From: Sanderia malayensis
Taxonomy: Eukaryota > Cnidaria > Scyphozoa > Semaeostomeae > Pelagiidae
Direction: 5' to 3'
DNA length: 64,000 nucleotides
NCBI GenBank assembly: GCA_013076295.1
Contig: RQOL01000729.1
Coordinates: 2,976,001-3,040,000 of the forward strand
Part shown: one piece after another, positions 10,812 to 22,345 of the stretch
Layout of the letters: every line of letters starts with the position of its first letter
Position numbering within the stretch: position 1 is the stretch's first letter
Program-made: the position numbers and the translations under genes
Notes under the pieces: model-generated
Told to the model about the DNA's origin: nothing
The model's database searches: none
What the model saw: the letters and a program-made list of their open reading frames with translations, nothing else

Positions 10812-12765
10812 GGTAGTTCTAATCGCTGGACCCCACGACTCGGGGACTCTCCTGACGACGACTATACGACCTACGGTAATACGACCCATGTCTTTAAAAC
10901 TGCCAAATTTGCATTATTTTCACTGTAATTATTGTAGCGAAGTCAAAGGCACTGTTTTGAAGTATGAAATGCAGTTTGGTGAGCATAGGAACAGAAATAA
11001 ATGCTTTTCGAGTAAGCAATTTTGTCGAAAAAAGCACGGTGTCGTTGCAAATCACTGAGGTTTTCATATCGTAAGCAAGGAAACTGCGGTGGCAGCAATC
11101 GAATTCCTGTGGAGCCACGACATTGACATTTGCACCGTAATCAAAATTCCATCCTTTTCAGAGGCGTTGCGCAATCTGAAACCACCAGTAGTAAGAGAGA
11201 ACAATTTTAAAGCATTTCATATAAATGCAGAAAGACTATTCTGCTATTGTAACGTCTGTGTTTGTTATCATCCATCAAATATAGCAACAAAATGTGAATA
11301 TATCACAACATAACAACAGCTAAAGCAACGAAACATGGAAGCCTTATCAACGTCATCATGCTCATCATTATAATCGTTTTCATCATTATTACTATTATTG
11401 CACCCTGCACTGCGCAGGTATATTGAGTTTTTGACGGCTAGAAAACACTTGCAAAATTTTCCATGGGAAGCAAAGAGGCCTTAGTTACCCGAGGTTCGAG
11501 TTACTCCTGGTCCGACTTATCATGATTTTGCTGTTTTTATGAATATTATTTCTTTTCGAGTTTACTTCATTTACCTTTATCAAGTAAGAACACATTCCAT
11601 CAAAACAGTCACAATACACAACTACTCAGATCAACTTCTTGATAAAAGCAGACACACGAAATACGAGCACGTTTTATTCTGAACACAAACTATCGGCAGC
11701 ATGAATAAGAGAAGTATGACTAGAACTGGAAGCTGCAAGTTTGATAAAGAGTTACAAATAGTTAACCTTCTAATCTGCAAGTTTTAAAGTAACAAATTTT
11801 ATATATTGTAACCAACATCAGATGCATTTTATCTTTGAGAAAAAATAGATCTATCCTATCCATGACTCTTCTCAAGAATCTATCAAAAAATTTGTAACTC
11901 TGTTTATGCCAAACAGAAATGGTGTTACAATGACATGATCTGAGTAGTTGTGTATTGTGACTATTTGGTAGAATGTGCTCTTACTTGATAAAGACAAATG
12001 AAATAAACTCGAAAAGAAATAATATTCATAAAAACAGCAAAATCATGATAAGTCAGGCCAGGAGTAACTCGAACCTCCGGTAACTAAGGCCATTTGCATC
12101 CCATAGAAAACTTTACAAGTGTTTTCTAGCGGTCAAAAACTCAGTATACTTGCGCAGTGCAGGGTGCAGGCTGCAATAATAGTAATAATAATGATGATAA
12201 CGATTATAATGATGAGCATGATGACGTTGATAAGGTTTCCATGTTTCGTTGTTTCAGCTGTTGTTATGTTGTGATATATTCACATTTTGTTGCTATATTT
12301 GATGGATGATAACAAACACAGACGTTACAATAGCAGAATAGTCTTTCTGCATTTATATGAAATGCTTTAAAGTTGTTCCCTCTTACTACCGGTGGTTTCA
12401 GATTGCGCAACGCTTCTGAAAAGGATGGAATTTTGATTACGGTGCAAATGTCAATGTCGTGGCTCCACAGGAGTTCGATTGCTGCCACCGCAGTTTCCTT
12501 GCTTACGATATGAAAACCTCAGTGATTTGAAACGACAGCGTGCTTTTTTCGACAAAATTGCTTACTCGAAACGCATTTATTTCTGTTCTTATGCTCACCA
12601 AACTGCGTTTCATACTTCAAAACAGTGCCTTTCACTTCGCTACAATAATTACAGTGAAAATAATGCAAATTTGGCAGTTTTAAAGACATGGGTCGTATTA
12701 CCGTAGGTCGTATAGTCGTGCGTCCGAGAGTCCCCGAGTCGTGGGGTCCAGCGATTAGAACTACC
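10812..12765. mobile_element. Long-arm foldback (palindromic) element, 1.95 kb
   Basis: Left arm 10812 to about 11640 and right arm about 11930-12765 are inverted copies. The outer ends are ggtagttctaatcgctgg and its complement, followed by matching ccccacgactcggggactct. Each arm carries the same 74-codon open frame (11089-11313 plus; 12264-12488 minus, starting MAAIE(F/L)LWSHDIDICTV) with only a few differences. The unpaired centre of about 300 bp has no gene. No clear target duplication is visible. The paired ORFs exist because the arms are copies and need not be coding. A small tandem (gggtcct) lies just outside the left end. Confidence 0.75.
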
Positions 12766-12814
12766 CAGACAAAATCGAATAAAAGTACTAACAATCTACC
12801 ATGCTACATTTAAA

Positions 12815-13225
12815 TTGTACTTGGAATTATCCAAACAGTGTCAATCACTTCCAGTTTTTTGTTTTAATTCATCCGGATATGATTTACCACTGGCTACAAA
12901 ATATTTATTCTTGATTATGTTAAAGAAAAATGTAAAAGTCGATGTTATTAAGCAAGGGAGTAAGTATAAAGCAGTGTCATTCAATCCGAAAGATACCAAT
13001 GTTTTTCCTTGTTGGAAATTGAACTTTCGAGATACAGCAGACTTTTTAGCACCAACATATAATTTGGATACCTTTATAAAGGCGTTTTCTAAAGTAGAGC
13101 AAGAAAAATCATTCTTTCCATATGAGTATCTGGATTCCTTTGGAAGATTGAATGAACAACATCTACCACCCTTTGAGGCTTTCATGTCATCGTCAAAGGT
13201 GAATAAAAATGCATTAAACATATAA
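12815..13225 (+). pseudogene. Protein-primed family B DNA polymerase, exonuclease-region fragment
   Basis: The 136-codon open frame contains FCFNSSGYDLPLATKYL near residues 16-32. This fits the Exo II motif (Nx2-3(Y/F)D) of viral/Polinton-type PolB. Later come FRDTADFLAPTYNLDTFIKA (Exo III/TPR1 region) and EQEKSFFPYEYLDSF...LPPFEAF, a block typical of Polinton and adintovirus polymerases. The upstream part was cut off by the palindromic insertion ending at 12765, and the palm domain is absent downstream. The proteins replicate linear, protein-capped DNA. The fragment shows that a Polinton-like or related virus contributed to this region. Confidence 0.7.
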
Positions 13226-13545
13226 TTTGAAAAAATTAGCAATTTGCTGAATGAATTTCAAGTTCGGCTTGAAAATGAAGGAAAAGAGGCAACAAATGAT
13301 GAAATTGAACAGGCAGTATTACGACAATTAGAGCGTTATATTTATATTGTCTTGGAAAAGAAATGCCGGTAAGCGAAGCTGTAGTATGGCGAGAATCTCC
13401 GTTAAATACTCCATTATCAACTTGTAAACTAATTCGACCAGAACTGTTCCGAAGAGCAGCAAATAAGTCAAAACTCGCCAGTGATTATCAATTGAATATT
13501 GGGAAGGATGAATGGGAATTTGTTCATCAAGAGAAATGATTTATA
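13226..13545 (+). pseudogene. Decayed ORFs following the polymerase fragment
   Basis: Directly after the stop of the exonuclease fragment the frame continues (FEKISNLLNEFQVRLENEGK) for about 50 codons to a stop at 13371. A second frame then runs on (WRESPLNTPLSTCKLIRPEL, then DYQLNIGKDEWEFVHQE) to 13539. Both read as sensible protein but match no polymerase motif I know. They may be remnants of the same gene or of a neighbour. Confidence 0.35.
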
Positions 13546-13740
13546 GCAAACGTAGCAAGGGGAAAAATGTTTTGAACGTCCAGCTATTGTTTTACTATAT
13601 ATGAACTGACCAATCATTGCACTTTAAGAACAATAGAATTGCAACAAAACGCAGCAAAATTGTCTGTCATGGCGGCTAAAATCCCGCGGAGCTGTGAGAA
13701 AGTGATGTTTTTATTTAGGGTTGCTGCCACATATAGTTTC

Positions 13741-14078
13741 GAAAAACAACTTCAAACAAACATTTTTCAAAAGAACAATAGTTTTTCTAAATTTCCATCG
13801 GCCTGAATTTTAAAATTTATCCTAATAGCAAAGATATGAGAACAAAAACATGCCATAGCTTCATGGATTTTCATGAAATTTGCCATATTTAAAATAAACA
13901 ACAAGGTTTATTTACTCTTGTTAATGAATTGAGGCAAGAAACAAGGAAAAACAATGAAGATATGGCATGTTTTTGTTCTCATATCTTTGTTATTAGGATG
14001 AATTTTAAAATTCAGGCCGATGGAAATTTAGAAAAACTATTGTTCTTCTGAAAAATGTTTGTTGGAAGTTGTTTTTAA
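13741..14078. repeat. Short foldback repeat
   Basis: Sequence from gaaaaacaacttcaaacaaa at 13741 is mirrored in inverse complement up to about 14078. The arms are about 140 bp (including ggcctgaattttaaaa and its complement) around a loop of about 60 bp containing ttcatgaaatttgcc. This is a MITE-like hairpin inserted within the decayed polymerase region. Confidence 0.7.
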
Positions 14079-14442
14079 TTTGAGAAACAAATTGGAATCA
14101 ATACACCTCTTTTACGTTAGTATCTTCAACGTCGATTGTTTGTCACTCGTGTATATCGATTTATTCAATATCGTGGAGAACCTATATTAAATAATTTGTA
14201 AATAGTATATCACAAAACAGCGTTAACGTAGATGCGTATCCAGATACGCAAGTAAAAGCGGGAACATCGACATTAGTTGGGATTAGGGCCTTTGGAGTTA
14301 CCATTATTAATTAATCAAAACAGCGAAATGTAACCTATCTTGGCAACAAAACAAAGATATTGAAACATGTAAATATTGGAGCGATTCTCGAAGCGCAAAT
14401 TTTAGATGGTGAATATGTTGAAGTTATGACACCAAAGAATTT

Positions 14443-14845
14443 GTGATAACACCAAAGAAGGTATGTGAATTATATATATTTTATATATTGATTAGCAAAA
14501 GATTTATTACAAGTCATTATATGATACTTTGTTTTGATTCTATAGGAACAAAAATGATCAGTCTGAACAGTAAAACGTATGTGGTAGAAAATAAAGATAA
14601 TAAACTGCACAATTTTTTTTTATGAAAGGAGTACAAAAAGGACAATTTGTACAAATCCGATAGATTTATATGAATCAACATTAAATACAAATCGAAGTTA
14701 TATGGTGACAAATAGAGCGTTTAAAAGAAAATTTGCTTCTATTTGTCAATGTGAACAGGAAAAGCGAGCTTGGACTTCATTTTATTGTATAAGAAAATTA
14801 TTAAATGATGGAGTCAGCACACATCCGTTAGATATTTGATTGATG
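14443..14845 (+). pseudogene. Family B DNA polymerase, C-terminal remnant
   Basis: Three overlapping plus frames together show the order expected for the C-terminus of Polinton-type PolB: a GTKMISLNSKTYVVENKD-like strand, then KGVQKGQF, then MVTNRAFKRK and finally IRKLLNDGVSTHPLDI near the stop. The last segment resembles the conserved (D)DKRxxLxDGxxTLxxGH terminus. The frame breaks near 14630 and again nearby, so it is not translatable as one protein. Together with the exonuclease piece at 12.8 kb it brackets a polymerase whose centre is gone. Confidence 0.5.
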
Positions 14846-14984
14846 GCTAGAACAATGATATGTAATTAAATAATTAACAATGATACAGATAATTACATGT
14901 AATTAAATGTATATTAGCATATGTTGTTTCTAACTATTTTCATTTTTTTTACTTTCACTTGGCACAGCAACCGAACAAATCAAC

Positions 14985-16763
14985 ATGGTTATTAAACTTG
15001 ATAAGAACACTATTGAAGTTTATTTCAATGATGTAGATGAAAATGCTATGGAGAATATTTTAAAGAAATTACAACTACTTAATAGAGGAATAGTTGGCAA
15101 TGAAAGTCAAGAAAGTAAGGAGAATTTTGTTCCAGAGCTCTCACATGTTCCGTTTACTATGGCTCTTGCAAGTGATGAAGAAGAAGTTGACGATTGTGTA
15201 TTTAATCTTCTACAAAAATTGCATGGAATCACGAACGAAGAAAATTGAATGATATTATCTAACATTATTTTGTGTTTTGTTGGTGAAGAACGTGCGAATG
15301 TAGTTCGCAAAGTGAAGAGTATGGTTAGAGAAGATGCGCTGCAAGTTAACAGTACAGTTCCTGCAACAGTGAATATGACTGAAAATGCAATATTAGTATT
15401 AGATAAATTCTTCTGTAGAGAGGATAATGTTCCTTTTGTATTAGTTAAATTGTTGAGGAGATGAACATGGCCATCCTTTTTTCAGTCCTTTGTTTCAACG
15501 GTTTTGTTTTACAAATCAAAACATTCCCATTTCTGCGCAATTGCGCATCTTTCAGTAATGCCGTAATGCAAGTTTTGAAATTAGCCGATCAAAACTGCCA
15601 ACCAAGATTAATCCCAGTTCACAAGTGATCACGGAAGTTCCATTCCACGTTCATGATCGTGCTCAAATTTGTCTGTACATGACATGAGAAACACTGACAT
15701 CATTCAACTTAAAGGGATTGTGCAAAGTTAAAAGGCGTGATTTCGCAACTGCTAAAAGTAGATTTGGTTTATTAACCAATCAAAGAAGCGCAAAGGGAAG
15801 ATGTAATTTTTCACGTGAACATTGGGCCTAGTGTTGTTGCCATTTTGCATTCCCTTCCGGTTCTCATCACTGATCTCAAAATGTTCATGTGATCAGTTTA
15901 AGTGACGGTATACTGCGCATGCCTACATTGAAATGAGTTTCGATCTATTTTTAAACAGAGCCTGGTATCTTTGCACATTCTCTTAAATAATTTGTTGCCC
16001 GAGCACCATTCCGTTCCATGTTATCTGTTTCGTAAAATCAAAAAGCGATACTCTCTGTTCTATAGAGTTGTTGATTCTCAAAACAAAACAAAATTTGATT
16101 CTCCTCACTGAATTACTGAACTACTTTCATTGCAATAGCCTTTTTATACACTGCATATAATGTACATAGATCTTGTTCTGTTCAGGAAATTATATGTTTG
16201 GAATTGTCTTGTTCAAAGATTGTCGTGTTTCATTTGGCTTAGCCGAATTCCAGTTTTGCTTTTACCGCGTAGTCTGGTTTGTGCACAAATTCTGTTTTAA
16301 GATAATGTGTAATATATTTGTTCTGCACTAATAACTCCAGTTATATTTACATTTGTCCTTGATGTTGTTCAGATTTGTTCTTAACTTAGGCCCGGTCATG
16401 CAACCCTAGTTTGAGGGCTTGGCTAAGGTTTGTGGCCCAAGCATCTGTACAGGCGTACTTTTGGCAAAGGTACTCACTGCTCCGGAGATATTCTTAATAT
16501 TCCAAAAATTGAAAAAATAATTGTCCAGTGCAAAACTTCAACGCAAAGATGCCACCGAAAAGTTTGGCTCCAGCTTCAAGTATTTCCTCCATTGTGATTT
16601 GTGAAAGGTGGAGTGATTTTCACAAAGCGTTAGTGCGGTTGCAAAAAAATGGCAATTTCTGAACAACCTGAAAACGGACCATGTTCATCTCCCCAATAAT
16701 AAAGCGATATTATCACCAGAAGATGCTTTTGATGTGGATTTCATTAATTCACTACATGCTTAA
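14985..16763 (+). pseudogene. Hypothetical acidic/helical ORF, paralogue B, split by a transposon
   Basis: The ATG at 14985 opens 87 codons. An in-frame TGA at 15246-15248 separates it from a continuing frame (15249-15464). Coding sense resumes after the 1.25-kb insert at about 16704 (NNKAILSPEDAFDVDF) to TAA at 16761. The segment ITNEEN...ILSNIILCF...NAILVLDKFF...VLVKLL aligns by eye with the 17.4-17.7 kb ORF (ITGDKDGILLSKIIWCY...NCTVILDKIF...ILIKAL). It is therefore one of a set of related ORFs. Function unknown. Confidence 0.45.
15450..16703. mobile_element. Non-autonomous DNA transposon with GGGGAGATGAACATGG ends
   Basis: The left end reads ttgttgaggagatgaacatg and the right end is its near inverse complement (ccatgttcatctccccaata). 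The body of about 1.25 kb has no convincing gene; a minus-strand AT-rich open frame further right is a shadow. A shorter copy of the left 600 bp lies at 42.1-42.4 kb inside the Polinton. Insertion split the small ORF described above. The target duplication could not be fixed because the end point is ambiguous by a few bases. Confidence 0.65.
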
Positions 16764-17097
16764 AATGTTCTTTTATTTTCGTTTGTTTATCTGTATTAGA
16801 ATAAGGTGAAAGAAAAAAGGTAATGATCTCGTTTTCCTTTGCTTCTCTGACTTTATTGAATAGAAACAGAGATGCGATGGAAATCGAGACAAAGCGAAAA
16901 AAAGAAGAAGAGTTGGAATGATCTCGTTCTCACTTGAATCCTTGTTTGTCGTAGATTCCATTGAAAACGAGCGGAATCAAAGTGATACCATCAAAGAGAG
17001 ATTGATAGACAGGTAAGAATCTATAGATGTAACGTAGTTCATTTCATCTTTTATTTGTACACCACACAATAGCATTGATCAAAAACTAATTGGTATT
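16764..17097. other. Non-coding AT-rich stretch
   Basis: About 330 bp with A-rich tracts. The minus-strand open frame here is the complement of an A/G-rich sequence and is not accepted. No repeat structure noticed. Confidence 0.35.
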
Positions 17098-17747
17098 ATG
17101 TCTCAAGTCATGAATTTTTTTGATGAAGTTAACATTGAAATTGAAATGTTAGATGATGACGATGGAATAAAGACATCGCGAGATAAAGATGAAACAGAAA
17201 AAAATAACCAGTTTAGGATGTGATAAATCCCGAGTGCTAATTTTACCATCCATTCAACAACAACGGCGAATGGTATTTAAAGAGGTTTTGGATATCGATG
17301 GGAAGAAAAAGAACGCAAAGCTAGCAACTCCATTCACCTTGGTTTGGAGTTGCTAGCCAAGGCAAGCAACTTCATCCACCTTGGTTTGGAGTTGCTAGTC
17401 AACGCAAGCTAGCAACTCCATTCACCTTGCCTTTCACAGGTAAAACAAACCAGCATGAATATGTTTTGAAATTGCGGCTTAAGTGGCGCACAATCACTGG
17501 TGATAAAGATGGAATATTACTATCAAAGATCATTTGGTGTTATTATAATGCACAACCTTCCATCTTTCAACAAATGGAAGATGTGGTTGGCAAAGACGTA
17601 ATCGCATTTATATTCGGACTTCCATATAAACTAATAGAAAATGCTGAAAACTGTACTGTTATTTTAGATAAAATTTTCTATACGAAGGAAAAACAAGTAA
17701 TTCTTATAAAAGCTCTCAATCAATCACAAATATTTTTACTACAGTGA
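17098..17747 (+). pseudogene. Hypothetical acidic/helical ORF, paralogue C
   Basis: The ATG at 17098 opens 41 acidic codons (DEVNIEIEMLDDDDGIK) to TGA 17221. A neighbouring frame continues (SRVLILPSIQQQRRMVFKEV) up to the hairpin repeat at 17.32 kb. After it, the frame at 17427-17747 gives the segment homologous to paralogue B (ILLSKIIWCYY...ENCTVILDKIFYTKEKQ). The gene therefore has at least one frame break and one repeat insertion. Its 3' end overlaps by 9 bp the convergent minus-strand ORF at 17739. Confidence 0.45.
17318..17430. repeat. Triplicated hairpin repeat
   Basis: gctagcaactccattcacc and its inverse (ggagttgctagc) alternate three times with a spacer ccttggttt. Each unit can fold into a perfect 12-bp stem. 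The block interrupts paralogue C and ends in the sequence where coding sense resumes (ccttgcctttcacaggtaaa). Confidence 0.7.
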
Positions 17748-18221
17748 GACATTTTTTTTAAATATTGACTTCGGAAAAATAGACAAAACTGATTTATAAT
17801 TATAACTTCGTTCCACCCAACCTTTTACAACTCGATCATTGATATAAAATTTAGTATAATTGTTAAATTTATCTCTGTGATTTTCATATTTCCCTTTAGT
17901 TATTACTTTTGGAAATGTATTTTCCAATACATACACTCCTTGTTCAGGATATTTACATGTGTTCATTTCGTTTATTTCATATTTGGTTTGTTTCTTTCGA
18001 AATTCTTGCTTAGCAACGTACATCATATTTTTACAAACATTTTGCAATATTTTACTGGGTTTATGTCCATATGAATAAAAAATAACACTTTCCAATAACA
18101 TGAAAATAAACAGCTTGCTAATGACCTCTTGGAAGTTTTGCATTTTCCAAATATAGTATAAAAGACACAGGAAAATCAGAGTGTGATACATTTTGAAACC
18201 AATTGTAAAACAAATCCTCAT
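17739..18221 (-). CDS. Hypothetical membrane-anchored protein, 160 aa
   Basis: The longest unbroken ORF of the AT-rich region. It has a hydrophobic N-terminal segment (MYHTLIFLCLLYYIW after ten residues), a second hydrophobic helix (ISKLFIFMLLESVIFYSY) at about residues 34-52, and then a soluble, Lys/Asn/Tyr-rich domain. This suggests a type II or double-pass membrane protein. It is transcribed convergently to paralogue C. No family is recognised. The intact frame in an otherwise decayed block is notable. Confidence 0.45.
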   Translation of the reverse strand: MRICFTIGFKMYHTLIFLCLLYYIWKMQNFQEVISKLFIFMLLESVIFYSYGHKPSKILQNVCKNMMYVAKQEFRKKQTKYEINEMNTCKYPEQGVYVLENTFPKVITKGKYENHRDKFNNYTKFYINDRVVKGWVERSYNYKSVLSIFPKSIFKKNVSL

Positions 18222-18590
18222 CAGACCAGAGGGGGTAGGGGGCTTATGCTCACCAAACGAGAGATTTTGTGAGGCACACTGTTTCCAGCCTAACGTTTGG
18301 CGTAGAATCCGAAAATGAATGTTGATCGGGTGGGCGATGCTGCGTTTTCAAGATTGTTTTTTGGGGGAGCGGGACTATTATTTTATAGCCAATATGCAGA
18401 TCAATAACAGGCATTACCAACGATGGTGAAGCATTACCTGACAAATGATCAGCTAAATTGAACTGTGGAGCACCTGAAAGTGGTAATGAGGAGGTAGAGT
18501 TTAAAAGATGGATTTCCAGCTACTGAAACAATCCTTAGAAAAAGAGCGACTGAAAAGTAGCGTCTTCATAAGATAACATAATAAAATAAA
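18222..18590. other. Spacer between the AT-rich block and the HAFTG-family ORF
   Basis: Contains a 64-codon minus-strand open frame (18250-18444) with no recognisable motif. It may be 3' flank of the ORF fragment to its right. No repeat ends were identified. Confidence 0.3.
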
Positions 18591-18599
18591 TGTCACGTA

Positions 18600-21004
18600 C
18601 TTCAATGATGGTTTGACACAAAAAAAATTCCGTTTCGGTTAACTTATTCGTCTGCATATTCCTCATCAGAGCTGCTGTCATTTTCACTGTCATTGCCAAC
18701 ATCTCAGCTGAAACAGAAGTCGTTATCTGCAACCTCAACGAGAAGTTCTTGGACATCAGGAGGACATACCTCATCGATCCAGGCAACTTGATAGTCTGGA
18801 AGGCAACCATGGTCAGTCGGGCATTCTTCATTCATCAGTGGGAAACTTGCTTGCCGCCAAATCATAGGGTGACTTTATTCGTCGTTTTCAACTTCTTCCA
18901 AAAATACTCGCTCTTGCAGCATTAACTGATGTTTTTTTCTTTTTCCCTTAAGTATAGCACACATGTTACTAAATATACTCCAGTTGCTTCATTAGAGTTT
19001 CTGACATTTCAGTAGAAGAGCCAATCTGACCAAAGGCCCTTGAGAAAGTTCTGTTATTTTTATGGCGTTCCAACACATTGGGTGTCCCTTTCTGAAGAAG
19101 CTTCATACAATGTCATTACCAGTAAAGGCATGCAAACCAAGCAATGCTTGTTTCTGGCTGTCTGCCAGGTAACTTAATGAAAGTTGAATTAATTTCTGAT
19201 GTATTCTTGTGCCACTGTCAACATAAACGTTATTTACTGATACTTCACTTCCAAGTAGAATAACTGGGATGTCGATATCCGCAGATGGTGAGCGCAAAGC
19301 GTATGCAGTGTCTTCTTGCATATTGTTTCTCTAAGCATGAGGAATCATGTATGCAAATTTTGTATCTGCTTCTTCATAATTCGCAATCAGTGCAGGCTTT
19401 ACATTTACACCATCACAGTTGATCTTAGTGCAGTTAGTATCTCTGCAAATGTAAATAACTCTATTTGCAGCGGGATGTTTTTTCTACCCAAACTTTCTCT
19501 ATTAACTCAAACAGTCATTCCTTGTTATCACCATTGTCTAAGAATTTCTTGAAGGCAGCCAGATATCTGCAATCTTAATGACAAATTTCTCACTTTGTAC
19601 TCGTGATATTCTTTCAGAGTTTATCAAAGAATCAACTCGATAAGTATCACAAGGAACGTAAATTGACTGATAGTATGCTGGAATGTTCAAAATCTTCAGA
19701 GCTAGCTCTTTAAAGATGTCTGGTATTGGAATCTTTAAACGGACTGCTGCTGCCAGATCTACAAAATAATGCAAATTGGATGCTTCCATGTCTCTTGCAC
19801 TGGTATCTTTAGCCACTGTTTCGCTTAGTGCTGCCTCAAATAATTTACTCTTGCATGTTTTACGTCGCTGTCCGTTGCTACTTGCAAGAGCCGAAGGAAC
19901 AGGACAAAGTATACGAAAGAGCTTTATATATGTTCACAATTGCCTTTGAGATGAATTGGCCAATGAAAGGCCTAATATGTCTCTCTGCGCCTCTATGTCC
20001 TTGTACTTAACACCAAAGTTAACTCTGGTCTTCTTTTCGTTATTTAAAAAGCTATTCCGAGGAGCTCTCTTTACAGGATCAAAGAAGTTGTCTTGTGAAC
20101 CATCTTTCTATAACGTTAGAAAAATTCTATATTTCTTACTTTGTCACGGCCTGCTGATAGTAGACATTGTGCAGCTTCCTCGGAAAGTGGCTGAATAATG
20201 CTAGATTTTAAAGCTTTTCCTTGTCTAGTTCTGGGCTGAACGGATTGATAAAATTATTATTCATGATGTTCACTAGCTTTTTGACTTTGTTTTCTGATTT
20301 CTCTATTTCTTTTTCTCGCAGACATTTTCTTGGATTTTGAGTAGTGCTATCTATTTCTGCATAATCTCGTAGAGCTTGTACAAATTTCGCTTCTTGTGAC
20401 CTTTTTGGCACCCGTTTTTCATAAGTATTCTTTTGAGTAACAAAATTTTAAATTTTACCAGTTGTCTTGGACAATTTCATTAAAGTCTCTTCGCCTGCTG
20501 CATCTATTGACTGACCAATGTTGTATGAATTACGCTTGACGGCAAGTCCTTCCTTTTCTATTTCTTCTCGAGCACCTGGATGCGTTTGATCTATGTTTTC
20601 TAGCATATTCACATAAAAACTTCCATATCTTTCATAGTTTTTCTTGTTCATACTGAAAAATAATGGGAGGGAATTTTCCGAGCAGGATTTTCTCAATTCC
20701 CAATCATTTATGTTGATAGCAAAATGAAGTAGATGCTGGCGATCAACTGCTCTCTTGTACTGTATCCAGTATTGTGACGTTTTCCCGAATTGTCCTTGAA
20801 GACAGCGGTTTGTTAGTTCAGTTCAGTTAGTTCTCATATCTGCAGAAAACTGTGTGTTCCGTTACTGATAGGGTGTTTGTGTTTCAACATCAATGCTTAG
20901 GTTTGTGGGAAATGGCAAGGGCATTTCGTCCTTAAATCTGTCTATGAACAATCTGTTCAGCGCTTTCGTGAAGCATTTATACACTATCCAACTTCTATTA
21001 TAGT
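18600..21004 (-). pseudogene. HAFTG-motif repeat-family protein, C-terminal part
   Basis: Minus-strand fragments in order include LNRLFIDR (near 20970), FFSMNKKNYERYGSFYVNML, NIDQTHPGAREEIEKEG (20448-20696), the 19538-19816 frame, DIDIPVILLGSEVSVNNVYV with LLGLHAFTGNDIV (19103-19321), and an acidic tail (IDEVCPPDVQELLVEVADND). This order and the D-rich, HAFTG(C/N)D core match a large family of uncharacterised proteins that is repeated in cnidarian, mollusc and other invertebrate genomes. The D/HAFTG arrangement suggests a PIN/FEN-like fold, which I infer only. Several stops and frameshifts are present. The upstream parts of the same ORF lie at 22459-22646 and 53336-54762. Confidence 0.6.
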
Positions 21005-21308
21005 GGTTACCAGAAATTGCTTTGAAAATCGGAAACATAGCGAAACATAATAAATACTAAAGCTTTTCGTCTGACACTCATCAAAGTAGTACGTCAGAAA
21101 GAGAACGAAAATGAAAACCTAACAAACAATTATACCCAAAAGAGGATCGAAATTGGCCAATCAGAAAAGAGGTGAATGATTGGTATAGTGCAAAAACAAC
21201 CAATCATCACCGGTGATCGAACAAGAGATTATTGAAAGAGTCCCAGTGGGAAAACGAACTCTTTCTGTCTACACAATATGGGATCCATGGTTTTGATGTA
21301 GACAGATT

Positions 21309-21662
21309 CTAAATTTCCTGAGTGAAATTCTGACCTAGCTCTGCCGATAATGCGGAAACAGTCCTGACTGTAGTTTTGAGCACATTCTGGGTTATCGAGT
21401 AAATATGTCGGCCTATAGCGGAGTCGTGTTTTAGAGCTTTAGATGGTTTAGAGGCGCGAGATGGTTGTTCTCGTTGCGGAACCATTTTTTGGTGTATGTT
21501 GGAGGGCACGTGTTGTTTAATCCTATCGCATAACCGCTGAGAAGTGCGACCTACGTACCTGGAATCACACCGGCACGAGAATTCGTAAACTACGAGACTT
21601 TTTTGTGTGGTAGGAATACTCTCTTTACGGATGGGGGGTGGGATCTTTTTGCCATTCAACAC
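21309..21662 (-). pseudogene. GIY-YIG endonuclease domain of Penelope-like element
   Basis: 117 codons with VYEFSCRCDSRYVGRTSQRL at residues 28-47. This is the degenerate GIY-YIG core of the C-terminal endonuclease of Penelope-like elements (usually C-x-CxxxYVGxTxRxLxxRxxQH), and DRIKQHVP follows. The polyproline/Ser stretch and IGRHI are also typical. The domain nicks DNA for target-primed reverse transcription. It is separated from the RT fragment by a frame break, so it is inactive here. Confidence 0.75.
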
Positions 21663-21916
21663 CAGGCGGGGGTTGACTGTAGTGTAGCATTTGCTTATGG
21701 CTGTTTTAAGTTGTTTTTCAAATCGCGTGGAAATGTTGCCGATATAGGGTAGTTTTAGATAAACAGGTCATTTTTGCGGACCAAACTTTTTCTCAGCCAA
21801 GAAATCTGCGATTTTCTTACGAAAAGTACTAAAAATGGTGTCTTCTGGATAGCCATTGTGGATGAGGATAGTTTTTATTGTGTCCAATTCGAAACTGACT
21901 TTTGGTTTAGAACAAA

Positions 21917-22345
21917 TCATGAGTGCTCGATGAACCAAAGTGTTGACAAGGTTAATTTTAAATTTCTTGGCACAGAAGGAATCCCAACCTGTGTATAGGC
22001 CGCTAAAAGTTGGTTTCCCGGAAACACTGGTAAGAAAACCAGGTTCACTTTTTTCACAGAAACATCTAGGAATGGTAAAGAGTTATTTTCCTCTTTTTGA
22101 AAGGTGAATTTGAGAGACTGGTGTAAAGAGTTAAGTTTTTCAAGAAAAATATCACACTCAGACTCCTTTTCAAATATAGCAAAAGTGTCATCCACATAGC
22201 AAAAATAAACAATGGGCTTTTTAGTACAGCTGAAAAGTTTATGTTCATGGAATCCAACAAATATATTGGCAAGTGCTGGTCCCAAGGGGCTTCCCATTGT
22301 GACACCATCCTTTTGTATGTACATCTCATTGTTGAAACTTGCCAA
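21917..22345 (-). pseudogene. Reverse transcriptase fragment of Penelope-like element
   Basis: 142 codons. GVTMGSPLGPALANIFVGFH is RT block B/4 and YVDDTFAIF is the catalytic block (YxDD) with both aspartates. LPFLDVSVKK follows, as in Penelope-type RTs. The N-terminal fingers and the thumb are missing or lie in other frames. It reads in the same direction as the GIY-YIG fragment downstream. Confidence 0.8.
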
